From: Mactromeris polynyma
Lineage: Eukaryota > Mollusca > Bivalvia > Venerida > Mactridae
Assembly (NCBI GenBank): GCA_032209605.1
Contig: JASFXZ010000077.1
Coordinates: forward strand, 496,001-560,000
Length of the DNA: 64,000 bases
Direction: 5' to 3'
How positions within the stretch are numbered: the first letter of the stretch is position 1; every line of letters begins with the position of its first letter. A program made the position numbers and the translations under genes. This document shows, piece after piece, positions 9,840 through 20,979 of this stretch. The notes below the pieces were generated by a model. The model had not been told where the DNA came from and searched no databases. It saw only the letters and a program-made list of their open reading frames with translations.

Positions 9840-12800
9840 TGAGGTAGCGCTGTATTATATACGAGGGTGATATGTACACTTGTGCAGGTCGGTCATTCAA
9901 TACCCTAAACAAATATGAATTGTTCAATTTTTCTATACCCTTCATTGACACCTGATCATATTGAATAAACAGAAAAGTCGATATATCGCTGTGAATGTGT
10001 GGGTAGCGCCCATTATGTGGTAACTATCGACGTTTGAAAGTAAGTATCTATGAAAGTAAGCACGTTATATACATTGTAATGTTTTGTTGTGGATTCCATG
10101 ACAAAATGGGCTGTGTCCTCTATTCAAGTCGTACGTTGTTTGACAACTAGATAATGTTGCTAAGTGTTTTATTCCATTCACGACCGACTCGTACTGTTAC
10201 CAGGTTATATTTTACGTAAACCTGAATACAAAAACTGCTAATTTGTAAATGTTTTACTAACAAAAATACTATCAAATTACCATTTAAACAAGGGTCCCCG
10301 CATATTGGCTATACCTTTATCATATACAAAATACACTTATTATATAGAAACTTTCAGAAAGTTGAAGGTGTACAAAAGATTCAATTTAAAAACTAGGTTA
10401 AGTATCACTAAAAATGACGATGCATTCTCCTCTATCGCCCATTCTCTTCGACTTTCTTGTCTGTACATGAATATTAAATGATGACAATACTTAAGTTTTG
10501 CTGCAAACATAGAACACAATCGTATTTTAAAGAAGAGTACGGCGATCTACGACCATGAAGAAAAAGTGGAGAATTTCGTTCGAGCAACAAAAAGTACATA
10601 ATATGGAAGCCACTGGTGGCTCAAGACTTCGAATGATATCTCATCGTGTGATTCTATTATCTATGCATATTCGAATCGTATATTGTATTAGACGTAGCTG
10701 TCTTCTCTTTTAATGCGTACATACCTTCCTATTATATCCAGTTTCATTTCCAATTCTCATGATTATTATTGTAGTGTTAAACCCAAAATGCTAATGTCAC
10801 TGTATATCCGTTTATTTCCACTATCTAATAAATTCTACTGCTCGGCATATTCAATTAAAAATCAATTATTGTTGCGTGCACTCCACCATTACGCTTATAT
10901 TGATCCGAGAATAATCAGGCTAGAAATATAATTAACACTGAATGACAGCAAATATTTTACAATGTATGTTCAATCCGACTTTCTATAACATTTAACCGGC
11001 GTTATATTTCCAATAGTACAAGTTTACTTAACGGATAAGTTACCGTATAAAACGGTCTTTATTCTTAACTTGGAGATTATTTAACTCGACACTAAGCGCA
11101 TAGAATGGCTAGTACGATTTTAAAAGTGTTCCTTTCCGACCTAGTTCTTCAGAGTTGATAAAGCGACTAATTCTTTAATGAATCAACTAGTTAACACGAC
11201 GCTATAGATTGTATTGTTAAATGTATTGAATGGATATGAGATAACTTTGGATCAGTGACCGCATTCATAAATGATAATAAAGTGTCATTCAATGCTACAC
11301 AATGACGCATGTGATTACATAAATTACGGTCATTCTTTTGAACATAGTTGGAATGATTTAACACTGGGTGACATGCATTTCCATGTGTAGCAACATTATA
11401 TAACAAGCGTATACACGTGCTTGCCTTTATAATTAGGACAAACTATGATGACGATTTTGATTCGATTGGCGGATTAATTAATAAAACTGATCACTCTTAT
11501 GGAAAATTTTAGTTTCTGTTAAAAACCGAATGTATTTTATAAAGGGAAACTACATTTATTCCCAATAATTGAATACAAGAGGTCTATATAAGACAATTAA
11601 GGGTTAACATGCAAAAAGTGCTAGCAAAACATTTAACACACAAATGAGTGATATCTTATCACATAGCTTTCATTCATTTTGTTTAAAACTTTGTTTTAAA
11701 ACTGTCAAATCCATATTATATACAATGTATATTTATATAACGATTATAAGAGTAGAACTCTTCCCTATTCTTGTAAGGAACCCTTATATCAATCATTTAT
11801 CTTTATCATTTATTGTAGTCCAGGTACGAGTATCGAGATGGAATGTCAACGATTTAGTCGATACATATTTGAATCGAATAATTTTTACAAAGTCATTTAC
11901 AATTTTTAAACGTTTGAATCATGACAGCAGAAAAATCAAATAATGAAAGACGTGACATACGTTTGTATCATGAAGTACACCTGTTCAAATTTGTAACATC
12001 AGAAAGCTTATTGTATCGTGAAAGTGGGAATCCCTTGACTAAATGAAGAGCATATCTTTAGACCGATACGGAGTATAGAATTACATTCTTTATCGTCAGA
12101 CTTCTATAATATATTTCTATATTTGTTAAAGGCATAATAGTGTTGAAAATCACTGTCAAACGTATTGAAACTGACACGAGAATAACAATCAATATGTTCA
12201 GCAAGCATTATAGCAAGTACTTATAACATTGGTGACACTGGTAACCTTGGTGACACTGGTAGAGCTGGGCCCGTGCTTATAACAGATACACTCATCACTC
12301 AAATCTCAAGTCACAAAATGTACTCAAATTAGTCTGATGGTGGACATTTGAGTGTGCATAGAAATTGCAAAGAAAACTGTGACGTTTGTGCTGAATATTC
12401 TTCATGAATTTGAGACAAACATATAATCAAAATAATAATGAATTACAGCTACGAACTGTCCACTTCACACTGATAAGAATGCCAACAACATTCATCAGTC
12501 GGTCGTGATAGAAATGTGTTGCAGGTTTGACTGTCATTACAGTATGATTATGTCGCTTACTTTAAACGAATTAGTCAATGCCAGGACAATGTGGCACACC
12601 CTATACAATGCTGGCACTCTGGGGTTAGTAAGCGACGTTAAACCAACGTCTCTAATTTAAGTGTAAAGTGTCGCTAATTTATTTTGGTTTACCGATAATT
12701 GCAATTTATTCTACCATTCAAAAACATTGATCATGTAGGAAACTCAGTTATTTAAAATAGTCCAATACTTTGAGCGAAACGATTCAAACAATTTTAAAGA

Positions 12801-13031
12801 AGTTTGTCTAAGGTTGCCACCTCGTGCATCAATCTCCAGCTGAAAAGAGTCATTGCTTTGAGTGATAAGTCAGAAACATGATTGATGGACAAATAATTAT
12901 TATAAATGAATTGAATTAAATCTAAGATAACACAATACTGCTCTAACTACAAACATATTCGAGAGGAGAGGGACGGTCCAGTGTAGCGGATAAGATATCA
13001 AGCCCCCAGCCCGGAGCCCCGAACGTCATAA
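9840..13031. other. AT-rich non-coding stretch, including the 3' flank of the gene at 13032
   Basis: No supported exon. A 19-bp direct duplication (GGTGACACTGGTA) lies near 12230-12260. A possible decayed SINE tail lies at about 12570-12650 (AGCGACGTTAAACCAAC near its end). A minus-strand AATAAA at 12678-12683 could serve the gene ending at 13032. Confidence 0.45.
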
Positions 13032-13265
13032 CTACATTCCCAAGTATGACATCAGTGCCGGGTTGTCCGGGAGACGGTCCTGAAAGTAAGGTAGTGGTTA
13101 CACAGATCCAGGGTGATTCTATATAACCCATTGTAAGCTTGTTCTCATACATGTATAGACAGGTGACGTCATAGACCACATCTAATGTATCAAGCAAGAC
13201 TACTCACCTGTCTACGATCTTTAATTCGTTGACTCTTTGAAGATTTGACGACAGAAGATGCCGGC
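13032..13265 (-). CDS. Last two coding exons of an unrecognised gene (partial)
   Basis: Exon 13208-13265 (58 nt) has acceptor CAGTTTCAG|GCCGGC and a consensus donor GACAG|GTGAGT. It is open in the frame reading PASSVVKSSKSQRIKDRRQ and ends in phase 0. After a 128-nt intron, exon 13032-13079 has acceptor TTACTTTCAG|GACCG and reads DRLPDNPALMSYLGM before TAG. The phase-0 join gives about 34 residues: a basic stretch followed by a short acidic/hydrophobic C-terminus. The upstream exon must end with two bases of a split codon; I could not identify it. The family is not recognised. An 84-codon open frame also spans 12943-13197 in another phase and would imply no splicing, but two good splice pairs favour the exon model. 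Confidence 0.45.
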
Positions 13266-14319
13266 CTGAAACTGGCAATTATCGACGTCTTGTACTCAAC
13301 CAACAACATCTTGATCTGTTGAAATGTTTGCTCAAACAATACGAAATCTTGATATTAAATGATCCAGTAGTAACCTTGGTATTATATCTTGCTATTCGGT
13401 CATCGTCATAAAGTACTGTCTATAAATTCGTATCCAACATTTACAGCACTCTTAGTTGTATCCATAAGGTATCAAGCACATATGGAAATATGTATAAAAT
13501 TTAAAAAAAACGTCCAATATGACTGCAGATCTTTGATTAATGTTAGAATTTATGTTTTAAATTTATGAATGTCGACAGAATTCCAAGATACCGATGTAAC
13601 AGCAGATTGTTACGTTCTGTGTGTCTTTAAACACATTAACAATGTTATCATCATATTCTATACGAATTCCGTTCAATAGTTGAGGCGCATTTTCGATTAA
13701 CTGATAAATGTTTTAGAGTGTGTAAACACAAATAATGAAGTAAATAATCTTTATATATCATTCATTTTAAGTACCGTATTACTCCAAATTAATGATCCTT
13801 ATTGGATTAAAACCCATAGTGATATACTTCACATAACACACAACGGTATATGCTTATTTTCTTCTGTATTGCATAGTATTACATGATTTTTGTCTTAATC
13901 AATCAAACAAAATGAAAATATCAATAAAAAGTTTTGCAATAAACAATGTTCTATAACATCATTAAAACAGACCTTGTAATTGTTTGGACATTGTAATAGA
14001 AACATTACGGTATAGGATTGATTGGTTATATTTCAGATTAAAGATTTATCGACGTTTGGTTAATTCCCTGATAAGTCGATGTAAGTCATCGAAAGTACAA
14101 AAGAATGAAAGTCACCAGAACTTAATCTCTCTCTGCGTGTCATAACCATATATAGTCAATTATTTCACGTACTAATCAAACGTCGCAGGGTTAACAGTGA
14201 TTGTTATGTATTAAATTTACTCTTAACATGGCCACCACAAGCAACATACGAACAACAACTACATTATCATCACGGATAATTTAGTTATCATCATTAGCAA
14301 TCTCTTTAACATCACCTTA
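13266..14319. other. AT-rich non-coding stretch up to the minisatellites
   Basis: Likely intron or upstream sequence of the gene at 13032-13265 if that gene extends leftward on the minus strand. No exon or repeat was recognised, apart from a loose CAT/CAA-rich segment at 14225-14315 just before the array. Confidence 0.45.
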
Positions 14320-14869
14320 GAAGCGCAATATCATCAACATCATCTTCGAAATACTTGCCACTGTATAGCGATATATATAGAAGCGCAATATCATCAACAT
14401 CATCTTCGAAATACTTACCACTGTATAGCGATATATATAGAAGCGCAATATCATTAACATCATCTTCGAAATACTTGCCCCTGTATAGCGATATATATAG
14501 AAGCGCAATATCATTTAACATCATCTTTGAAATACTTACCACTGTATAGCGATATATATAGAAGCGCAATATCATTAACATCATCTTCGAAATACTTGCC
14601 ACTGTATAGCGATATATATAGAAGCGCAATATCATTTAACATCATCTTTGAAATACTTGCCACTGTATAGCGATATATATAGAAGCGCAATATCATCAAC
14701 ATCATCTTCGAAATACTTACCACTGTATAGCGATATATATAGAAGCGCAATATCATTAACATCATCTTCGAAATACTTGCCCCTGTATAGCGATATATAT
14801 AGAAGCGCAATATCATTTAACATCATCTTTGAAATACTTGCCACTGTATATCGATATACTATAGAAGCA
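14320..14869. repeat. 60-bp minisatellite, nine units
   Basis: The unit begins GAAGCGCAATATCAT and ends in GCGATATATATA; six units are 60 bp and the three carrying CATTTAACA are 61 bp or end the array. Units 2-3-4 (from 14380) match units 7-8-9 (from 14682) in their diagnostic variants, giving a 302-bp offset that shows block duplication. Open frames of up to 107 codons on the minus strand and 83 on the plus strand arise because 60 is divisible by three; I do not consider them genes. Confidence 0.95.
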
Positions 14870-14900
14870 CAAAAGCTGAGGTTGATACGATTTCAATGAG

Positions 14901-16300
14901 ATTGTCATCGGCATACTGCTGGAAATACGGGCGCGGTTGTCATCGGCATACTGTTGGAAATACGGGCGCGGCTGTCATCGGCATACTGCTGGAAATACGG
15001 GCGCGGTTGTCATCGGCATACTGCTGGAAATACGGGCGCGGTTGTCATCGGCATACTGTTGGAAATACGGGCGCGGTTGTCATCGGCATACTGTTGGAAA
15101 TACGGGCGCGGTTGTCATCGGCATACTGCTGGAAATACGGACGCGGTTGTCATCGGCATACTGTTGGAAATACGGGCGCGGTTGTCATCGGCATACTGCT
15201 GGAAATACGGGCGCGGTTGTCATCGGCATACTGCTGGAAATACGGGCGCGGTTGTCATCGGCATACTGCTGGAAATACGGACGCGGTTGTCATTGGCATA
15301 CTGTTGGAAATACGGGCGCGGTTGTCATTGGCATACTGCTGGAAATACGGGCGCGGTTGTCATCGGCATACTGCTGGAAATACGGGGGCGGTTGTCATCG
15401 GCATACTGCTGGAAATACGGGCGCGGTTGTCATCGGCATACTGCTGGAAATACGGGCGTGGTTGTCATCGGCATTCTGCTGGAAATACGGGCGCGGTTGT
15501 CATCGGCATTCTGCTGGAAATACGGGCGCGGTTGTCATCGGCATACTGCTGCAAATACGGGCGCGGTTGTCATCGGCATACTGCTGGAAATACGGGCGCG
15601 GTTGTCATCGGCATACTGTTGGAAATACGGGCGCAGCTGTCATCGGCATACTGCTGGAAATACGGGCGCGGTTGTCATCGGCATACTGCTGGAAATACGG
15701 GCGCGGTTGTCATCGGCATACTGTTGGAAATACGGGCGCGGTTGTCATCGGCATACTGTTGGAAATACGGGCGCGGTTGTCATCGGCATACTGCTGGAAA
15801 TACGGACGCGGTTGTCATCGGCATACTGTTGGAAATACGGGCGCGGTTGTCATCGGCATACTGCTGGAAATACGGGCGCGGTTGTCATCGGCATACTGCT
15901 GGAAATACGGGCGCGGTTGTCATCGGCATACTGCTGGAAATACGGACGCGGTTGTCATTGGCATACTGTTGGAAATACGGGCGCGGTTGTCATTGGCATA
16001 CTGCTGGAAATACGGGCGCGGTTGTCATCGGCATACTGCTGGAAATACGGGGGCGGTTGTCATCGGCATACTGCTGGAAATACGGGCGCGGTTGTCATCG
16101 GCATACTGCTGGAAATACGGGCGTGGTTGTCATCGGCATTCTGCTGGAAATACGGGCGCGGTTGTCATCGGCATTCTGCTGGAAATACGGGCGCGGTTGT
16201 CATCGGCATACTGCTGCAAATACGGGCGCGGTTGTCATCGGCATACTGCTGGAAATACGGGCGCGGTTGTCATCGGCATACTGCTGCAAATACGGGCGCG
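14901..16300. repeat. 35-bp minisatellite, exactly 40 units, with 19-unit higher-order period
   Basis: The unit reads GTTGTCATCGGCATACTG, a variable CT/TT, GGAAATACGG, GCGCG. Rare variants recur exactly 665 bp (19 units) apart: GCTGTCATCG at 14971 and 15636, CATTGG at 15291 and 15956, GGGGGCG at 15381 and 16046, CTGCAAATACGG at 15551 and 16216. The right half is therefore a recent copy of the left. The unit contains four CpGs and is GC-rich against AT-rich surroundings. It has no stop in any plus frame, so all three frames stay open for about 470-480 codons; this follows from the unit sequence. Confidence 0.97.
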
Positions 16301-16383
16301 GTTACCATCCCTGTTGCTTCCTCTGTGTTCATTGCTGATACTGTTGTGTTAATAGTTATGTCTGGTGTAAAAATCAACTGAAG

Positions 16384-16557
16384 CTCAATAGTTCGGTCAC
16401 ATTGGGCCTTTATCAAGAGCAAAGAACACAATATTTCACAAGAATAATATACAATATTGCATTTGATGAGCAGACTTAAAAGTCCATTGTATATTGATAT
16501 TGTGTAATAGTGTGTTCTTTGCTCTTGATAAGGGCCCAGTGTGGCCGAAATATTGAG
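16384..16557. repeat. 174-bp inverted repeat with ~47-bp arms
   Basis: The left arm from CTCAATAGTTCGG (16384) matches the reverse complement of the right arm ending at 16557, with four mismatches in about 47 bases; both share TTATCAAGAGCAAAGAACAC. The spacer of roughly 80 bases is AT-rich. Each arm read outward has a GATAAGGGCC-loop-GGCCGAAA arrangement that resembles the core of hammerhead motifs at the ends of Penelope-like elements, but the CUGAUGA core is not intact. Confidence 0.75.
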
Positions 16558-16559
16558 AT

Positions 16560-18760
16560 TGAATGGATTTACATTGATCCCCTTTTTGGGATATTTCAAC
16601 AACACTATTTTAAGAGTTAGTGTTAGGTATTTGATTATATCGTACACGTCATGTTTGCTGCAAGGGGTCATTTTGTTGTGATTTCACATTTACTTATTGA
16701 CAATGAAAATGAGTAGCAGCGACACTACCGCCTTCACAACATCTGGTCACCCCACACAGGTCATTAAAGTACAAACTGTGGTGGGGTATAAAAAAGAAGT
16801 GGGGATCAGATATATCGATACTGGGGAGTTGTTATCAAACTGTACCAAACTGGAAGGGATTTAGTCCCATAGCTATTGTCACGTTTGATATTTGGTTGCA
16901 GTTCCAGAGTTATTGCAACTATTGTTTCTTTTTTGTGCAGGGTTTCTGTGAAATAAACAAGTATTTATAATCCACAAATTACAATGACCAGTAATTATTT
17001 CAAATACGATGCATCAAATACGTCAAGAAAATATTGCGCAGATACACAGAAAAAAACATATGTCTATATATTAAAAAAAAAATGTAATTATTTTTTCATA
17101 AGAGAAAAAAACAACATTTTGTTGAAGCTGCTTATTTTAATAATTACATTCTTATAAACGTATTACACATCCAATTACGAAGTGTATCATGCACATACAA
17201 CTTAAATCATTATAACGAAGGTAAGAAACACATATAAAACTCTTACAAGGACATTATTGTCGGAAATATACTATGTTTGAAATATCCTGTTACTGTATAA
17301 TTGCAAATCTGCTTTCCGACCTACGCACCATAATACATTCATCTCTCCGTATTAATGGCTTTCTTGTCAATCCTGATTCATTTATATGTAAGCGACCTTT
17401 CTCACTGGATACAAATCTCTCTGCCGTAACTGCACTGATTGCAGCAGATACTAGGAATATTATCTCACTCAAAGGGAGATCACTCGTGTCGTGATTGGTG
17501 TTTATTTCTGCTCGGTTGTTTGTCTGCATTCTAGTCGTCTGGAACATCAGATACCTCAGCGTCGAGATGCTTGGTATCAGTAGCGCTTTCAGCATGCGAT
17601 TCAACATTTAGAATTCTATTTTCAGTTCGTATGGCCAGGGATCTAATAATCTATCATTAGAGATCCGTGGTATGGCAATCTGTAGGGGGCGCTATGTGAT
17701 GGCAGTAAGGTCGCAGTCACATTTCCACCGATTAGGGGATAGATACTCTAGCGAATAGGTTACGGGCTGACTTTTAAAAAAAATCGTAGGCGGGCCCGCT
17801 GATAACCTTTCAATATCCCAGACATCTGTGATATCCTCCGATCTTCAAAAACCCTCCGACGACCTTTGGAAATGTGTCTGAGGCATAAGTAAGGACTTTA
17901 TTTAGACTATGAATGTATTAAGTCAATGCGATTTAGATTGCATTGGAGTTATCTTAAAATGTCATCCTATTAGATTCAAGTCTCTGACGTATTACGCACG
18001 TATGGGTATAGCTTTCAAGTAGAAGTTAGTGAATTAATCGTCTGGAAAATGTCGTTGAAACTACAGAAATTCTATGAATCTTTAAAAACTGAACATAACT
18101 CTTGTAATAATTTACTGATCAATTATGTGTACGACATATAATACCTCAATCTGAATATTTAAAGATAATAAATGAATTATATCAGCATTTATCATCAAAA
18201 AATAGTTTAACATGCATTGTGAAAGTTAAAGATATATCTGGCTCATCTGAACATAACATGTTTAAATTGGCTTCATCCAGTATTGTTATTGCATTGGCTT
18301 AAACATCTCTAATAAGAGCCATTGCAATGTAAAACTGATTGAACAAATCTTTTTTTATCATATTACTAACAGTCAAAACCTGTAAAATAGCCTGATTGTT
18401 AAACAAACTGGAAGTTTTTTTTAATTTATCATGTACAAACATCTTTCTTCAACAAATATGGATTAATACATTATGAGTTCATTCTTTGTTAATGCATATT
18501 AATTGATGTTTTAACTATAGGAAATATATTTTTCATGTTTGTTTCGGTAAAAACTTGAACAAAAAATGAGCATAATATATCTTTAATGCTCGCTGATTAT
18601 AGAACGTTGAAGATAGAGGGAAATTATTACGTTTTGTATATCACTACTATATTCACGATGTGCATTTCAACTTTTAATTAAGCAGTATAACGTCGCTTGT
18701 GTCTTAATCAAATTTACAAAAAACGCAATCTCGAGATGATTTCTAATTCATTTCACCAAT
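16560..18760. other. AT-rich non-coding stretch
   Basis: Two overlapping chance ORFs at 17273-17607 on opposite strands show no recognisable protein. A moderately GC-rich patch at 17640-17880 has repeat-like texture, but I found no second copy of it in the window. Confidence 0.4.
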
Positions 18761-18799
18761 TTACTGAGCGCTGTGACATGAGTGACGTTTCCTCTGACT

Positions 18800-18870
18800 T
18801 CAATTAACTTGCAACTCACCGCTGCGGGTGTCAATCCTACCCGGAATCTGGAATGAATCTGGAATTTATT
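18800..18870 (+). mobile_element. Possible SINE fragment (tRNA B-box-like)
   Basis: CGCTGCGGGTGTCAATCC followed by TACCCGG resembles the B-box/T-arm of a tRNA-derived SINE (consensus GGTTCGANTCC). No A-box was found upstream and the tail is not clear. Confidence 0.3.
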
Positions 18871-20817
18871 AGTGGGGAAGATTCCCATTTTAAATTGGTA
18901 AACGTGTTTACAACGAAAATGTGATCGATTTTGATTTTCTTAACATATATTAATTATAACATAAATCCGTTTTAAATGCTAAATTATGCAAGTATGGCAA
19001 AAATTTATTTTGTGACATTTAGCAGGGCCGGGTATTGGCCCCAAGTGACTTTGATAGCAACATGTATTGCAGTATATTGAAAATTACAAAGTTACTCAGA
19101 AAACGAACAACCGTAGAATCATTAATACCAATTGCATCCTCCTGAACATCGCTAATATATAAATTCTAGACTCTGGTATATATCTCAATACGCTCTTCAT
19201 TGGTCTATTGAATATTGATCACATTTCTTCCGTTTAATATGCAATCGAACTATTATCTGAAGTTGCCGAGCATAAAAAGACGCCAGAAATTATCTGCCAA
19301 TCAATGATAGTTCGCCTTGAAGGTTTATTCTGTACTGATAAAGGTCATAAAGAAGCGGGTTTACTGGGATTTTTACAACTTCTTTACGGCACCACTTTAC
19401 TTATATGTGAATAGTTTCAACCTGTTGCCAAAATAGAGAGATTCTCAGTAGAATAGCGTTATTCTCTGGAACAAGATTCAGACATTTTTTTGGAGAGATA
19501 AATTTTGTATTATATTGTTTTTAAGCGTCACACGTTGTGAAACTACCCTTATAACTCTTTTATATGCTATAAGCAATGACACAAGTTCTTTGTACGGTTT
19601 CAATCATAATATACACGTTTACCAGCGGGATTTGGCTTCCTTTTGTAATAGATTTAATACAAAACATCACACATCACAACTGTAACGTTAAGCGTTTCCT
19701 CCCAAAATCACCACGAAGCACTTTACATTAAATTACAGAAATATTTTGTTTTCAATTTCTAAAACTTTGATCGTTGTAATCTCGAGACCGGTCTAGTTGA
19801 CATGGAGTGAAATTTCATCAGTCATTTTTCCTCAAACATTGAAACATTATTATAATAAAACTAAACGGAAGATTCCATTCATTAAATCAACCCTTCCAAA
19901 CAATTAAAACCTTGCTGCATGTACTTCTCAGTACAGGGCGTTACCTGCTTTCAAATAAGTTCAATTAAAAAGTTTATATACATTTGTAGCGCAGTGGAAC
20001 CTTCATTTATTGCTTCCTGCGTTGTGTATACTTGGCACTTTGTTAATATACTCATTAACTTTTAAACGACCGCTTACAACACCTTGTTTCATATTTTACC
20101 CACGAAATAAACAATTATTGATGACGTCATCTACCACCCGTGAAGTCACATGGGATTTCAATTATCACCTTGGTTAGGATAGAACATTTCATGTTCGTGA
20201 GTGATGGAGCATTTCATTGCAATGAATGTAACTCATCGAACCAAACACGCATGTGTGTGTAATAACTTAATAACAAATCTTAATAAATATAAACCAATTA
20301 AGATATTACGCAATAGAACTAGTTTTTATAGCACTTGTGCCAATAGTAGCAATACATAAGGCAGTAGATGAATGGTTGTTCGTGTTGTATAAAGCAGACT
20401 GTGTACTGCCTGTTGCCGTGTTCTGTATTATATAAAACAATTCCATTGCTTAGTGAGGCCATACCACATTCTAGCTATGTTTAGCGTCTGGTTCATTTTC
20501 AAAAAATCTATCAATTAGGCAGAAAAACATATCGATAACAAAACATAGCTATCTTTGTATCCACAACATCTAGCTTACCAAAAAACAAGGCATTATACTT
20601 GATGAAATACAAACTACTAGTTAACAAAAACAACACAACAAGAACAAAGTAATGACTTCATTTTACGATTTTGTCAGCTTTTGAAGATGACGCTTTTTTA
20701 TCGGCTAAATGGACCTCATTGTTGGGATTTTTGAGATTGTCAAATATATTTTTGTACTATCAGACCGCCGCTAAAAATAGATCCATAATGATATGGCCAG
20801 ACTTTAATACACATAAC
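18871..20817. other. AT-rich non-coding stretch
   Basis: No open frame, splice pair or repeat family could be supported. Confidence 0.45.
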
Positions 20818-20971
20818 AACCTCTCCAGAAAGGCCCCTTTATTCAGAAACATTATCAATATTCCTGCGTTAAACACTTACTAGTTATTTGACCTCTCTAG
20901 AGCAACAACCTCTCAGCAACAGCCAAGCATACATTTCCTAAAGGATGTTGCTATGGAGAGGTTGCACTGTG
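20818..20971 (+). repeat. Dispersed palindromic repeat, copy 2
   Basis: The best-preserved of three copies. It contains AACCTCTCCAGAAAGGCCCC, AACATTATCAATATTCCT, AGAGCAACAACCTCTC, and then GTTGCTATGGAGAGGTTGCA. CAACCTCTCAGCAAC and GTTGCTATGGAGAGGTTG form an imperfect hairpin. No coding capacity. Confidence 0.75.
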
Positions 20972-20979
20972 CATATGTT

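Noticed and set aside
14312..14899. ORFs on both strands over the 60-bp array
   Set aside because: The unit is divisible by three, so the frames persist; the peptides are simple repeats with no known domain.
14320..16300. CRISPR array
   Set aside because: Units are directly tandem without unique spacers, and the sequence is animal-like.
14896..16381. Three overlapping plus-strand ORFs of 471-480 codons
   Set aside because: They lie inside the 35-bp minisatellite; the unit has no stop in any frame, so open frames follow automatically. No start context, domain or splice evidence.
16270..16671. 133-codon minus ORF
   Set aside because: Spans the inverted repeat and the end of the 35-bp array; composition is not protein-like and there is no splice or start support.
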